DNA of 64,000 nt from Hsuehochloa calcarea (lineage: Eukaryota; Streptophyta; Magnoliopsida; Poales; Poaceae). Positions 1-11,103 of the stretch are shown piece by piece (the first letter of the stretch is position 1; every line of letters begins with the position of its first letter). The stretch lies in contig CM070599.1 of the NCBI GenBank assembly GCA_036346395.1, forward strand, positions 28,635,232-28,699,231, written 5' to 3'. The notes under the pieces were generated by a model that was given only the letters and a program-made list of their open reading frames with translations, was not told the DNA's origin and searched no databases. Made by a program: the position numbers and the translations under genes.

Positions 1-855
1 AATTTGGTTCGGCCCAAATCCTTCATTTCAAATTCTTTAACCAGATAAGAACTTGCTTCTTTTATATTTTCTATCGTCCCGATGATATTCAGATCATCGA
101 CATATACTGAAATAATACAGAATCCATTCTAGGATTTCTTTATGAATACACAGGGACAGTCTTCACTATTAGTATATTCTTTCTTCAGGAGGAATTCACT
201 AAGTCGGTTGTACCACATTCTTCCAGATTGTTTTAATCCATACAACGACCTTTCCGACTTTTGATTGTACATATTTCGATTCACTTTACTTTGATTCGGA
301 ATCTTTACTCCTTCAGGGACTTTCATATAAATATCAGAATCAAGTGACCCATATAGATATACTGTCACTACATCCATTAACTGCATACATAAATTCATAC
401 CTGCTGTCATTGATATTAAGTATCGGAACGTTGTTCCACTCATAACAGGAGAATAAGTTTCATCGTAATCAATACCGGGTCTCTGCGTGAAACCTTGTGC
501 CACCAATCTCGCTTTGTATCTCACCACCTCATTATTTTCGTTTCTCTTAGGACGAAACCCATTTGCATCCTCTGTGGAATACCTTGGGTGGTGTTTGGGC
601 TATCGGGCTAAACACTTTTCTTTTATTCAGCGAGAGTAATTCTGCCTCAATTGCTTCCTTCCATTTACCCCAGTCTGAACGCTTCTGGCATTCAGCTAAG
701 GACTTTGGTTCTGGATCCAGTTCAAAGTTTCTAGCAATTTTAGAGGCGAAGTAGATGTCGACAACTGTAGTTTTCCTTTTATATAGTTCTCCTGATTCAA
801 CAAAATTAGTGGATATTTCTTCATTCATTTCGTCCAGCTCCTCGTGATTTCCCAC
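1..855 (-). pseudogene. copia reverse transcriptase, partial
   Basis: The segment at 547-855 holds the linker with ELDPEPKSLAECQKRSDW and WKEAIEAELLSL, the usual entry to copia RT. The segment at 129-527 reads YKARLVAQGFTQRPGIDYDE, TYSPV and LYGLKQSGRMWYNRLSEFL, core RVT_2 motifs. At about 70-120 the minus strand encodes SVYVDDLNIIG, the catalytic YVDD box. The frame is interrupted between 527 and 547 and again near 128. The domain leaves the window at base 1. Reverse transcriptase copies element RNA into DNA. Confidence 0.9.
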
Positions 856-885
856 AACAACGGAGTCTGGTTGTTCAAATCGATG

Positions 886-1945
886 TTAGGCTGTCTTGCG
901 CGCAATTGTATTGGGTTTACTATCTTCAGGATTATTTCCTTCAGGGGTATTTTTAACTTCAGGTTGATTCTCTTTAACTGACCGGGAAGATGTCTTATTG
1001 AGTTCTATTTTCTGCGGACGTCTCCGCGGAATTGAGGCCTCATTCTCCGGTGCTCTCCCCCTCTTCTTCACATGAGGGGTTGGAGTGGTTCGAGTATCCT
1101 TCTGGGGTATTTCTACTCTCTTTGGAGCATTTGCTGCTGGTATATAAGACTTTGTTACTCCCTTCTGATCAGTGAATGCATCTGGCAAGTTATTTGCAAT
1201 TTGCTGCAGGTTTATTATTCGCTGAACTTCTAGTTCAGCTTCTTTAGTGCGTGGATCCAGGGCCTGAATGCCTGAGGCATTCCAATCTATTTCTCGGCAT
1301 TTATCTATTCCTCCCCCTAATGCCGGGAAATTTTCTTCATCAAAGATACAATCGGCATGGCGGGCCGTAAACATGTCTCCCGTGGTAGGTTCAAGATATT
1401 TAATAATCGATGGGGACTCAAAACCGACATATACTCCCAACTTCCGGTGGGGGCCCATGGTTGTACGTTGTGGTGGTGAAATTGGCACGTATACAGTACA
1501 GCCAAATTTTCGCAGATGGGAAATACTTGGTGCTTTCCCACGCACTAGTTGCAAAGGGGAAAATTGATGGTATGCAGTTGGTCTTAAATTTATTAGTCTT
1601 CTTGCATGCAACACCGCATGACCCCAACAAGCGGTGGGAGCCTACTGCTCGCAGAGAGGGTCTAGCAATTAGCTTAATTCTTTTGATAAATGACTCTGCA
1701 AGGCCATTCTGAGTGTGGACATGCGGTACAGAATGCTCTACCTTAATACCTAAAGCTAAACAATAGTCATTAAATGCCTTAGAGGTAAACTCACCGGCAT
1801 TGTCCATTCTAATGGACTTAATTCTTTCATCTGGAAAGTTGGCCTTTATTCTGATTATTTGGGCTATTAGTTTAGCAAAGGCGTGGTTCCTAGTAGACAG
1901 CAGGCATACATAGGACCACCTAGTAGAAGCATCTAATACGACCAT
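886..1945 (-). pseudogene. copia integrase (rve), in two overlapping frames
   Basis: The frame at 1418-1945 carries the integrase catalytic core: VLDASTRWSYVCLLSTRN, then RMDNAGEFTS (the second catalytic Asp with the conserved DNAGEF box) and HVHTQNGLAESFIKR, the segment with the catalytic Glu. The frame then shifts, and 886-1614 supplies the C-terminal part (LRKFGCTVYVPISPPQR, KLGVYVGFESPSIIKYLEP) typical of copia integrase before the RT domain. The enzyme inserts element cDNA into the genome. The core is recognisable but split, so it is not functional as read. Confidence 0.85.
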
Positions 1946-2637
1946 AAAATATCTAAAAGGGGTTGAATAGGTCCACAGATATCACCTTGTATTCTCTCCA
2001 GGAAAATAGGTGACTCCGCCTCTACTTTCAGGTAAGAAGGTCTAGTGATGAGGTTTCCTGTGGCACAAGCTGGGCATAAGAAATCTTCAGGTTTAGGAAA
2101 GGATAGAGTTTTTAAGCTATGACCAATAGAGTTGTTTATGATTTTTCTCATCATTCCTACTCCAGGATGCTCCAATCGATCAAGCCAAATCTTGTAAGGC
2201 TCTGAGGATTTGTACTCTGTTTTTAACGCTACATATTCTTCAGGTTTTATGTAGGTATAATATAACCCAGATGAGAAGGAGGGAAGTTTTTCAACCACAC
2301 GTTTCTGACCACCGTCAGGCTTAGTTAGTAAGAGATATTCTGTATCCCCATAACTATCGGTCTCCACATGGATGTCATTTCGGCGAATATCCTTAAAGCT
2401 TAATAGGGTACGTTTCGATTCAGGATACAAGAGAGCATCCTCAATCACTATTCGGGTACCCATAGGGAGAACAAGTGTGGCTCTTCCAGTGCCAACTATG
2501 AGAGCATCGCTTCCAGCTATTGTCATAACATTTCCCGTTTTCTTGGTTAACGTTTGGAAATATTTGGTATCCCTTAGGATTGAGTTGGTAGTTCCACTGT
2601 CTACCAGACATATTTCCTCCTCCTTCATCAGATTCAA
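1933..2637 (-). pseudogene. copia protease and GAG-pre-integrase
   Basis: A 234-codon frame. Near the N-terminus it has LVDSGTTNSILRDTKYF, the aspartic protease active site (D-S-G), and ATLVLPMGTRIVIEDALLYP matches the protease body. It is followed by a GAG-pre-integrase zinc-binding region (WLDRLEHPGVGMMRKI ... CPACATGN). The end of the frame (ERIQGDICGPIQP) is the start of the integrase core, which continues in the next frame down. Protease matures the polyprotein. The frame change at about 1940 breaks the polyprotein. Confidence 0.85.
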
Positions 2638-2935
2638 GAAGTTGTTCTATATAGAATATAATATAGTCAACAATAATCCAACATGAATAAATCTTCAAAA
2701 GATAACAAGCAACTCTTTTATTCATCAAGAGATAATGTTTCAATCCTAAACAATTAATGCTTCAAAAGAGCATGGAAAATCCACTTATTAAATGCGGAAT
2801 AAACTAAAGCGATATAGTAAACCTAAGGAAATTATGACATTTGGAGTTGCTTGGGGAGATAGCCTATGGCCTACTGCAGGTCGCCATATGTGTCAACCTC
2901 CATGTGATCACCCCTTGCTGTAGTGTCGAGCTCCA

Positions 2936-3241
2936 TCACACAGTTTGGGGCATCACCCTTATCATCATCAGGTTGATTAACAAAATGTGTCTCTGCAGCC
3001 TTCCTTCATCGGCGCCTTCTTCCCTTAGCAACCGACTCTTGGTAGAGTTCCACGGATGTTTGAGTGCGGCGGAAAGGGACCAATGGTCCATGCAACCACA
3101 TCTGTAGCACTGTGAAGGAGGGTATGACTTCTTGCTACCCATGTCTGGCCTCTGTTGCTTGCCTCTCCCTTGCCCCATCCAGCGGGGTTTGCCATTCCCC
3201 TTATGCACATTCAATTTCTTCCACTGTCCACCTTTCTGCAT
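2936..3241 (-). pseudogene. copia gag C-terminus with damaged zinc knuckle
   Basis: A basic, Gly/Lys/Arg-rich stretch (HKGNGKPRWMGQGRGKQQRP) leads into CYRCGCMDHWS, the start of a CCHC zinc knuckle. The final Cys of the knuckle is not in frame, because the reading frame shifts just after the His. The nucleocapsid zinc knuckle binds element RNA. It lies between the capsid part (3456-3896) and the protease part (1933-2637), as expected, in a different frame from both. Confidence 0.7.
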
Positions 3242-3455
3242 GGGGCCCTTTCCGCGGCCCTTACCACTTGTTCTCTGGAAATTTGCATGTGCTTACGGCA
3301 ATGGTCGTGATCCGATGGGGACGAGTCGATAGTTCTTCATCGGTAACTCATCATTCTTCTCGCCTCGAGAAGAGTGGTAATCGGCCCGAGTACTTCTTGT
3401 ACTTGGCTTGACTGATCTTCTTCTTTGGAGTGTCTGTGAGTGGGGTGAAAAGTGC

Positions 3456-3896
3456 TCAAAGTCTTATCAATGATCTCAGCATCTGTGATCTTCTGTTCTG
3501 TAATCTGAGCTTAGCGATAAGTTTATGAATTGCAGAGTTGTATTCAGACACCTTCTTGAAATCCTGGAACCTTATGTTGGTCCACTCACGCTGTGCTTCA
3601 GGTAGCATGATGGATCTCTGCTGGTCATACCTCTCCTTCAGGGAGTTCCATAGTGCCAGTGGGTCTTCTTCTAGAAGATACTCAGACTTCAGGTCTGGGT
3701 GGATATGGTGCCTCAAGAAGTGTAGTGCCGCGCATTTGGCAGCATCAGGAATGGCAGGAGCCCCCTCCTCAGGTGGGGTTATGGCAGCGCCGAGTGTTCT
3801 GGCCGTCAGGTTGATCTTAGCGTCCATTGCCCATGTGAGGTAGTTGCTACCGTCTAGGGCAAGTTCAGCAAACTCCTTTTTAGCGATGTCAGACAT
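3456..3896 (-). pseudogene. copia gag capsid region (UBN2-like)
   Basis: An open frame of 146 codons starts MSDIAKKEFAELALDGSNY and continues with the LTWAMDAKINL block typical of the N-terminal Gag of plant copia elements. It also shows the HPDLKSEYLLEEDP and LKERYDQQ blocks of the UBN2/retrotran_gag family. Gag forms the particle that packages element RNA. The frame breaks near residue 135 and the zinc-knuckle part follows in another frame (about 2936-3241), so no complete Gag can be made. The start is the first ATG after the leader and fits the family. Confidence 0.85.
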
Positions 3897-4561
3897 TTCC
3901 TACATTATTCATGCACAATACTAATTTACTACATGTAAACAGCATGAATATTGCTATATCAGTAAGGTGTGGATTTTATCTAGATAGTTCCAGAAGAAGA
4001 AAAAATAACTAATAATAATTCTACAAAATTTCAGGGGCTAAAATGAAGAAAATTCAGTTCTGATAAAAATTTAAACGTAATTTCCGGAAAAACTGAGGGG
4101 TTTTCTGCAAAAAACCTTATTCCCGAAAAGAGTTTTCGTAATTTTCAGAATTACAGGGGCCTTTTTGCAAAAATGGCTTTCTTTATGTTGGGCGCTCATG
4201 TGGCCGGTCGTCAGCGCCATTCGGTAGGGTTTCCCTACCCTGTCGAGAAGCGGCGGCGGCGTGTGGTGGGCGAAAGCGGCGGCGAAGCGAGCTCCGCATG
4301 AAAATGGCCGGCCGTGCCGGAGCTTCCTCGCGAAATGGCGGCGTCGCGACGAGCTCGGTGATGGCGGCGGTTGCGGGGTGTCGGCCGGGCGTTGTGGCGG
4401 CTCTTCGGGGCGGGCGGCGCTTCGACGGAGCGGCGCGTGGTCTGCGGCGGTCGCAGAGCCGGCGTGGATGGCGACCGGGCGGCGATCGGCTACGGCCCGC
4501 ACCGGCGTGTTGCGGCGGCGCAGCGAGGCGGCTACGAGCGCGGCTCAGCGCGTGGCAAGAA

Positions 4562-4855
4562 GACGAGGCGGCGGCGAGGCGTGGCCGCTCCGGCTCTTCC
4601 TCCCTGCCACGCGGCGCGAAGCGAGGCGGTGCGCGGCGCGGCCCGGCGTGGCGCAGCGAGACGAGGAGGCGGCCGAGGCGTGGCGGCCCCGCTCTTCCCT
4701 TCCCTGCCGCCACGGCGCGAGCGAGGCGGGCGCGGGCGCGGGCTCGGCGTAGCGCAATGAGACGAGGAGGCGGCGGGCGAGGCGCTCCGGCTCCGGCCCT
4801 CCCCTTGCCGCCTTGGCGCGAGCGAGGCGGCTTCGAGCGGTGCCTTCGAGGAGCG
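4562..4855. repeat. GC-rich tandem repeat, about 100 bp x 3, in the copia leader
   Basis: Three degenerate units begin with gacgagg at 4562, 4660 and 4761 (periods 98 and 101). Each continues with a gaggcg...ggctcttcc/ccctgcc...gcgcgagcgaggcgg pattern. They lie in a block of very high GC content (about 4200-4920) between the PBS and gag, in sharp contrast to the AT-rich element around it. Several long open frames cross it on both strands, but these are the expected result of few stop codons in GC-rich DNA. Confidence 0.75.
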
Positions 4856-4953
4856 CGGCGCGACTGGCGGGCAGTAGGCGATGCATGGGCGGCGTGGTGC
4901 GGCGGCGCTTGCCGCCGCCCCTTCTTTTTTTTTGTGTGTGATGCTGCCTCGGG

Positions 4954-5035
4954 TGCGCCGACGGCCGGCGACCGAATGCCAAATTTTTTTTTTCTTGCGC
5001 CGACGGCCGGCCACCGAATGCCAATTTTTTTTTTC
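4954..5035. repeat. 42-bp tandem duplication
   Basis: tgcgccgacggccggc followed by accgaatgcca and a T-run occurs twice in a row, at 4954 and 4996, with a few differences. It is in the copia leader just downstream of the GC-rich block (toward the LTR). Confidence 0.85.
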
Positions 5036-5222
5036 TTTTATCGTGATTCACAGATCGCAAAACTACTAGTCGATAATCTACTGGATCTAGATATTAAAAC
5101 TGTAGATTAATCTACTGGCGATCTAATCATGGCATTGCAGATCTAGTATGATTAACATAAATTGCAATGCACAGTAGATTGAAATTACCTTTCACCTTGG
5201 AGAGCGATTCGTGCTGATAACG

Positions 5223-5439
5223 TGTTGAATAATAATCGTTGGGACGATGAACGGTAATACAATCACACAATAACGCAATCAATCAATAACACCAGAGTCG
5301 CCAAATGAGAGAGAACACCAGAAGACTTTATTAATGAATCAGGGGTGATTACAGGGGTGCACTGCCTCTCTATTTATAGACTAAGTCCACAAAGCAATAT
5401 TGGTATTTGCCCATACTAAATCTTCTAGATTTCTTAACA
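5223..5439 (-). repeat. 5' LTR of the copia element
   Basis: On the plus strand it begins TGTTGAATAATAATCG and ends TTCTTAACA, so on the element strand it starts TGTT and ends AACA, a normal terminal inverted repeat. It contains a CTATAAATAG TATA box (minus strand, near 5371-5380) and an AATAAA-like stretch downstream of it. The PBS-like sequence abuts it at 5222. The 217-bp length is short but usual for this group. The outer boundary at 5439 rests on the TGTT terminus only, because the second LTR is outside the window. Confidence 0.75.
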
Positions 5440-7302
5440 ACTGCAACCTGTTCAGCCCTAGTCTGTCGCATTCCCATGTCTCGATTCGACTCGGTTTGAG
5501 AAGAGAAATAAACATGAACGCTTTGTCTATCTTCCCATCCGGATCGAAGCTATACAACTCAATCCCTCGGACCACGCTGGAACACCTCAGACCAACACCA
5601 TGGAGTCCACATCATTTTTTAAAAAAACAGCCAAGCCCGCAGGAAAGATGGTACGAAGGGAACGTCAAAAAACCATTTATTTGTAAGGAGACATGTGTTA
5701 CAAAATTACTTATACGAGGTAAATCAAACTCCAACCGACTTTCAGAGGGTTATTAGCTATTTTCCTTAAAAAAAACATGGCGTTCCAAATTAACGGGCCC
5801 TAAATGGTTTCTAAAGTAAACATTTCTCCACGGATATAGCCATTGCGAACTGAACCGAAATTCACTTGGCTGTGATGTTAATCGGATTGTTAAGCATTGA
5901 ATCATGATCGACCCCTCGTACGGAGCACACGCTCAAAACGCTAGAATAGATTCAACGCACACGCATGGTACTAGTACAAGTGGTCAAGTAGGGGTACAGA
6001 TTAACTAACGCGCGAGGCGACAAGAATTTGTTGTCCATTAACCGAGAAGGGGCGTGCAGATGGACAGGCGCGCCCCGCCGTGCGAGCGATCGCGACGCCG
6101 ATGGATGGACGGGTCGATCGCGACCGATCCCTCGGTCTCGGGGCCCGGCCTGAACCGCCAACCACCTACCCACCAAACGCCGTACCGCGCTACAGCCACG
6201 AGCTTAACTCGCATGTCGCTGTGGCGAGCGGGGTGGGTTTTGGAAGTGAACGAGGTTAAATACGATGAGATGATATACGATGAATGAGACAATATGATGT
6301 GATAATTTAAAATTTTGTTTGGTTATATAAATAAGGTAATATTAGATGGTTCAAGATCGTGTTTGGTTTGATAATAGCGTTCTTGAGATAAATATAGAGC
6401 ACAGAATAAGAGAGCAAGAGGGCAGCTCGAAAGAAGCGAGCCTCGCGGTGGCGGTGTGAGCCCGAGGTGGCGCGAGCGGCTCGGTGTGGCGACGACGACC
6501 TGGAGAGGGGGTGCTCAATCCGGTGGTTGGGGGAGGATGAGACGGGTGTTGGGGTTCCCCACCCTAGAGGAATCAATTAGAGGCTCACCGTGCAAGAAGT
6601 ATTATCCGCGGCGACGATTTCGACTAGGACCGAGGAGGATGGTGACGCGCTGTTGGGGCTGCTGCCCTGCTCAAGGAAGAAGGAAGGGGAGGTGAGGGCT
6701 GGTTGAGGGGGCTGAGACGATGCTGATGGTCATGGCGGGGATGACCGGAGCTCGTCTAAGCGATCGAGGCGGCCGGTGTTGGGGGAGAAGAAGGGAGCTC
6801 GCGAGTGCATGAGGAAGGAGGAGAATGACGCGGAGAGGGGAGGCGAGCAAGCGACGGGCGGCGGGCGAGCGACGTGAGGCGAGACGCGAGAGCATGCGAG
6901 CTCGAGGGGATGCACTCGTCCCTATACCGTGTGGTTCACCTGATTTTATCGAACCGTTTGGTACAACATATTTTAGAAATATTCTCATAATCAATATGAC
7001 CCCACCAAGAACAAATTAGTTCAGTTCACTCAACCAAACACAGGGAAAAAATACATATTCAGATTTATCCCATACATGTATTATCTGATTCACTGAAACC
7101 AAACACACCCTTAGGTGATTATCTTCACCGTCCGATGCAAAATGAACGGCATAGATCAAACGCTATAATACCAAAGAACATAGCAAAACACTATAGTACT
7201 ACTGTCGAGTAGTATTCACGTAGACTTAAAGTACCGTTCAGACAGTGAATCTCTGCTGTATAGTAGATAATCTAGATCCGGTGGATTGGGTTGGATTGAA
7301 TT
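5440..7302. other. Intergenic, no gene recognised
   Basis: No open frame here resembles a known protein. A GC-rich patch (about 6430-6940) is flanked by AT-rich stretches containing tttggtt (6313-6322, 6361-6369) and, in opposite orientation, accaaacaca (7031-7041, 7097-7107). This resembles the ends of grass MITE-like or Pack-type elements, but I could not set boundaries. A 55-bp segment at 5816-5870 recurs at 9931-9985. Confidence 0.5.
5816..5870 (+). repeat. Dispersed 55-bp repeat, copy 1
   Basis: gtaaacatttctccacggat...ttcacttggc matches 9931-9985 at 53 of 55 positions by eye, same orientation. It does not match any other feature here. Confidence 0.8.
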
Positions 7303-7553
7303 TGTTAAGAAGCCTGGATCCAGACCTTGCAGGCTGACCCATGATGGTCTTCTCATCTACCTAAAGACTATATATAGGATGGGACCCCCAACCATTGTAC
7401 GTGCTTTTGAGAAGAGAAATACATAGAAGAAAGAAGTCTCTCCATATCTCTATGTTCAATATACTATTTTGTACATGTGTTCTCGTGTGCGATTCTACGC
7501 TTGTCTACGAGGTGATCACTCGAACTTGACTCACCAGCGACGGTTCCTCAACA
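7303..7553 (+). repeat. 5' LTR of the TRIM element
   Basis: 251 bp, TGTT...AACA, with a tatatatagga TATA box near 7369-7379 and an AATA-rich 3' part. It aligns along its whole length with 7977-8229, with scattered substitutions. Confidence 0.9.
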
Positions 7554-7976
7554 CGTTATCAACACGATCTACTTGGATCGAAACGTAACTATCGTAGCAC
7601 GACTCTCGTAGATCGAATCGTATTTTCTATATCTTTTTCAATTTCGCAAAAAAAAAATCGCACGTGGAAGTGGAATGATGAGACTTAAAGAAGTGCAAAA
7701 TTCAGGAGGAGAATCTTCACAAACTCATTATTGAAACTTGATCACGAAGATCGAGTACCCAAAGAATAAATGCTAGAAATTATATGAAATTTGGTGGATT
7801 GTACTCTTTTCTCCTTAACGAGTTTTTCTGAAGTTTCTCAACTAAGGTTTTTAATGAGTCAATTCGTGCAGCACAACAAAACATGTTTTATGTACTCTTT
7901 TTCTAATTTTTTTCCACTTGGTTTTTATGGAGTTTTAACAAGATATGAATATAACGGATGAGTGTCCAAGTGGGAG

Positions 7977-8229
7977 CATTAAGAAACCTGGGCCCAGACT
8001 GTGTAGGCTTAGCCCATGATGGGCTCCTCGTCCACCTGAAGACTATATATAGGAGGGGACCCTCAACCATTGTATGTGCTTTTGAGAAGAGAAATAAAGA
8101 GAAGAAAGAAGTCTCTTTATATCTCTGTATTCAATCTACTATTATGTACTTGTGTTTTTTATATGCGATTCTACGCTTGTCTACGAGGTGATCATTCGGA
8201 CTGGACTCATCAACAACGGGTTCTCAACA
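7977..8229 (+). repeat. 3' LTR of the TRIM element
   Basis: About 253 bp. It starts CATT where the 5' LTR has TGTT (two transitions), keeps the tatatatagga TATA box near 8045-8055, and ends TCAACA at 8229. Divergence from the 5' LTR indicates an old insertion. Confidence 0.88.
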
Positions 8230-10342
8230 TAATTGACATATCAGATCGATACTGCGGGACAAATACTGGTTAAGCATGTGAGCTCTTTTCGGTACATTTA
8301 ATTTAATATGGATCGTATATTCCCTTTAATCAAATAGCCAGATTAGTTGTGATTTAGTTATACTATATCCGATAGTATGAGTAGTATAATCCCGAGAGGA
8401 GTAGAATTGTAATTACATATGTGGAGATCAAATGACGCAAGAGTAATATTTTGAACCATAGTTGAAAAAGTCTATAATACCCTTACAAAAAAAAAATATA
8501 AAATATATATCTTTAACAAATTAATAGTTAGATTTAATTTATACCACTGTCATATAGTACCAATAGGTTATATCATAAAATTTCTCAAACATCGCCAGCG
8601 TACCGGTACAAAAAAAGAGAGTCTTTGATGCATATTGACATATATTGGCACGATGGAGTTGTACTCGCGGCTGTTTTTCGTCGCCACTTACCACAAGCTT
8701 CCGTGTTAATTGATTCAGGGTTGCAGATTGTGTTTCATGAGATTGTTACGTAATTAACAGGAGAACTGACGTTCTAGAAGACTGTAGATGCCACTGTGAC
8801 TCATATATGCTGAACTGCTGATCGATGCAACAACATGTAACTACTACACACTGACAGTGAGGGCTTTAGCTGAACATACTCGCTCTAGAGTATGGGCTGT
8901 TGTAATTACCGAGACACATGAATTCTATTAGGAGGGGGGACCTCTAGCTTGTGGGCAATTTACTCTTGATACTAGTATATGTTCTTAAAAAAAAAAACTC
9001 TTGATGCTAGTATAATAATTTTAGTACAAGAAAGTGCTCATGTCTCATTGAATACCCTCCTTTCCTCAAGTACGTGCAGCTGGGCACACCACACACGTTA
9101 AGTGAGGTTGAATGATCTATCATCATGTTGATGGAATGATGTATGCACAAGCCTCCTCCTTATAGTTTGTTTGAGAGGGTACATGACAGAAGTATACACT
9201 AAACGCACATCCAACTTATACCACTACATACGCATATAAGCTATATGCTTTCTTATTACACACAATAGAAATTTAATGGAGGCACCAAGATCTTACGGAA
9301 CATGAGTATATACTTTTTCACTGAACGCATACACATATATATATATATCCTCAATTATTTAGTGAGACACGTTGGATTCAATCCCAGGGATTGAACCTAG
9401 GTAGACTGGATGTGCTTCCCATAGTTGGAAGCATAAGGAGGTTGTTTTGATTGTTAGGTTAGGAAATGAGCGGTCTAGGTCAGCTCTAAGGGTATATGAA
9501 TATGATCCGGGTCTATGGCGATTTGAACGACCGATCTGGCTCGTTCACGTGTCGATTTACCGGACAAACACAATCCTCACCCTCTGAAACAATTATAGAG
9601 GACCCGTTTGGCTTAGATTTAGCTTCGGCGCATGAAGTTATGAATTCAAGTTGAACCGGACGGATATCTCAGCTTTGTCCTCGTCTTCTGACAGAACACG
9701 ACAGGAGAGGGCTCCTACTACACTACTAATTAGAAGAATAAGATACAAGCAGAGTATTCTGCCCTTGTCATTTCAATTTGTGGAAATTCTCATTCCAATT
9801 ATCAAATATGTCTCCATTATTTATACGGTTCAAAGAAAAAGCCCGTGAAGTCATACGGTTAAATATGCAAGGAAGTGCTCCACTCGCTAAAAGAAATAAG
9901 TTTCAGCTAGTGTAAAAGAGCGCAAATCTAGTAAACATTTCTCCACAGATATAGCCATTGTGAACTGAACCGAAATTCACTTGGCCTTAGCCGTCGATCG
10001 AGACAGCGGCGACAACCGAGGTCGTCGTCCACCTCGCCTACTACCGCCGCGCGAGTCAGTGGTAGCAAACAGTGGTGGCGGTATCAGGACGCTCCCAGCT
10101 ACCAAATTTGAATGATACGTAGCTATGGCATGTCAGTTTTTTTGGGCGAGATGAAACAGAGAGGGTAGATAGAGAATGGGCTTGACAGTTATACAAGTAT
10201 CGACCTTTTCTGGTAAAAAAAAGTTACACATCATCCTCCAAACTAGTTATTTTCTCTCGTTTACCTGCAAACTTTAGCAACGGACTAAACATACAAATTA
10301 TTAATAAGTTATAGTATCAATTAATAAGTTATGATAAAATTG
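8230..10342. other. Intergenic, no gene recognised
   Basis: About 2.1 kb without a credible open frame. It contains a short AT microsatellite (about 9331-9348), T/A runs, and the second copy of the 55-bp dispersed repeat (9931-9985). Nothing else could be assigned. Confidence 0.5.
9931..9985 (+). repeat. Dispersed 55-bp repeat, copy 2
   Basis: Differs from 5816-5870 only at two positions (cacagat for cacggat and ttgtgaac for ttgcgaac), both transitions. Confidence 0.8.
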
Positions 10343-10529
10343 GATATATGCCACTCCAAAAGATGGTACTTTAAAAATACCACTCCAAAACATGAAATTA
10401 GAAAATTGCCACTCCAAAACATACCTCTTTGGATTTTTGTCACTTAGTCCATCCTCCATTCTTCCTCCCGACCAGAGCCACCGCTTCTCCGGTGAGCTCC
10501 AGTTGGGCCACTTCCTCCTCATCACGAGC
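10343..10529 (+). repeat. Left TIR of the Pack-type element
   Basis: It contains three spaced copies of ccactccaaaa (near 10351, 10381 and 10411), then an AT-rich stretch and a purine/pyrimidine-biased inner part. It aligns with the reverse complement of 11104-11320. Confidence 0.75.
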
Positions 10530-10534
10530 CACAC

Positions 10535-11050
10535 CGCCACTGTGATGATGGGGTGGAGGATGGTGAGGGGCGTGCAGTGAGGAGGCGTGTGTCCGTGCCG
10601 TAGAGGCCGACGGCGGTGCCACCAGCAAGGTTGATGAGGGAGATGAGGTGCTTGTGGACCTTGATGACGAGCACCATCTCGACGACCTCCATAGTGAGTG
10701 TGTCGGTGACATGGAGGTCGTTGCGGAATTGAGGCTCAACGTCGACGCGGAGTAGCTAGGAGTTGATCTTCGGGGCGCCACCGTGGACGAGCACAGGGCG
10801 GAGGCCGACGCAGGAGAGGAGGATGAGGCGTTGGATGAAGGAGAGCGCCTTTGAGAGCACGTCCACGCGGCTCAGCGTTGCCGTCCAAGCAACTAGCGCT
10901 GCCACGGATGTGGCGGAGATGCGGAGGCGGTGGTGAGGGGTGGGAGAGGCGGCGATTGGTTTAACATGTGTTGGGGGCTGGGAGTAGGGTTAGAGAGCGG
11001 CGTGGAGGGGAGGAGAGAGAGGAGCAATGGTGGGGTTTCACAAGGAGCAT
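10535..11050 (-). pseudogene. Captured N-acetyl-L-glutamate kinase fragment (argB/NAGK)
   Basis: The minus strand from ATG at 11050 encodes a plastid-transit-like N-terminus (MLLVKPHHCSSLSS). After a frame change it reads SRVDVLSKALSFIQR, then LILLSCVGLRPVLVHGGAPK, RVDVEPQFRNDLHVTDTLT, MEVVEMVLVIKVHKHLISLI and NLAGGTAVGLYGTDTRLLTA. This is the plant acetylglutamate kinase order, including the LVHGG nucleotide/substrate loop. NAGK catalyses the second step of plastid arginine synthesis. About 30 codons that normally follow FIQR are missing, a TGG is now TAG (INS-stop), and after LLTARP a further gap leads to TILHPII in another frame. It is intronless and broken, trapped between the TIRs. Capture from a parent gene elsewhere in the genome is inferred. 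Confidence 0.85.
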
Positions 11051-11103
11051 GGCTGAGGTGGCGGTTGGCCGATTGTCTCGGTGGGGTTGGTGTTCGACGA
11101 AAT

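Larger units (their letters stand above)
1..5439 (-). mobile_element. Ty1/copia retrotransposon, 3' end beyond the window
   Basis: Reading the minus strand, the order is LTR (5439-5223), primer-binding region, a long leader, gag, protease, integrase and reverse transcriptase, which is the Ty1/copia order (integrase before RT). The element runs off the left edge inside RT, so its 3' LTR and target duplication cannot be seen. The coding part is split over several frames by small indels, so it is not autonomous. Just inside the LTR the minus strand reads cgttatcagcacgaatcg, a PBS-like sequence next to the LTR end that is common in plant copia elements. The 1.3-kb leader between PBS and gag is unusual because about 750 bp of it is very GC-rich and internally repeated. 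Confidence 0.9.
7303..8229 (+). mobile_element. TRIM-type miniature LTR retrotransposon
   Basis: Two direct repeats of about 251-253 bp (7303-7553 and 7977-8229) flank only 423 bp of non-coding DNA. The first LTR starts TGTTAAG and ends TCAACA. It is followed at once by cgttatcaacacgatct, a PBS-like sequence of the type also seen at 5222. Just before the second LTR is aagtgggag (7968-7976), a normal copia polypurine tract. The flanks GAATT (7298-7302) and TAATT (8230-8234) fit a 5-bp target duplication with one change. There is no gag or pol, so movement would need enzymes from a related copia element. Confidence 0.88.

Noticed and set aside
4183..5110. Long overlapping open frames of up to 270 codons on both strands
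   Set aside because: They lie in a very GC-rich block with few stop codons. Translations are Arg/Ala-rich without known motifs, and the block is inside a copia leader.
9380..9410. Sequence gggattgaacctagg, a possible tRNA/SINE B-box on the minus strand
   Set aside because: One mismatch to the consensus, and no matching A-box at the right distance or poly-A/T tail could be found.
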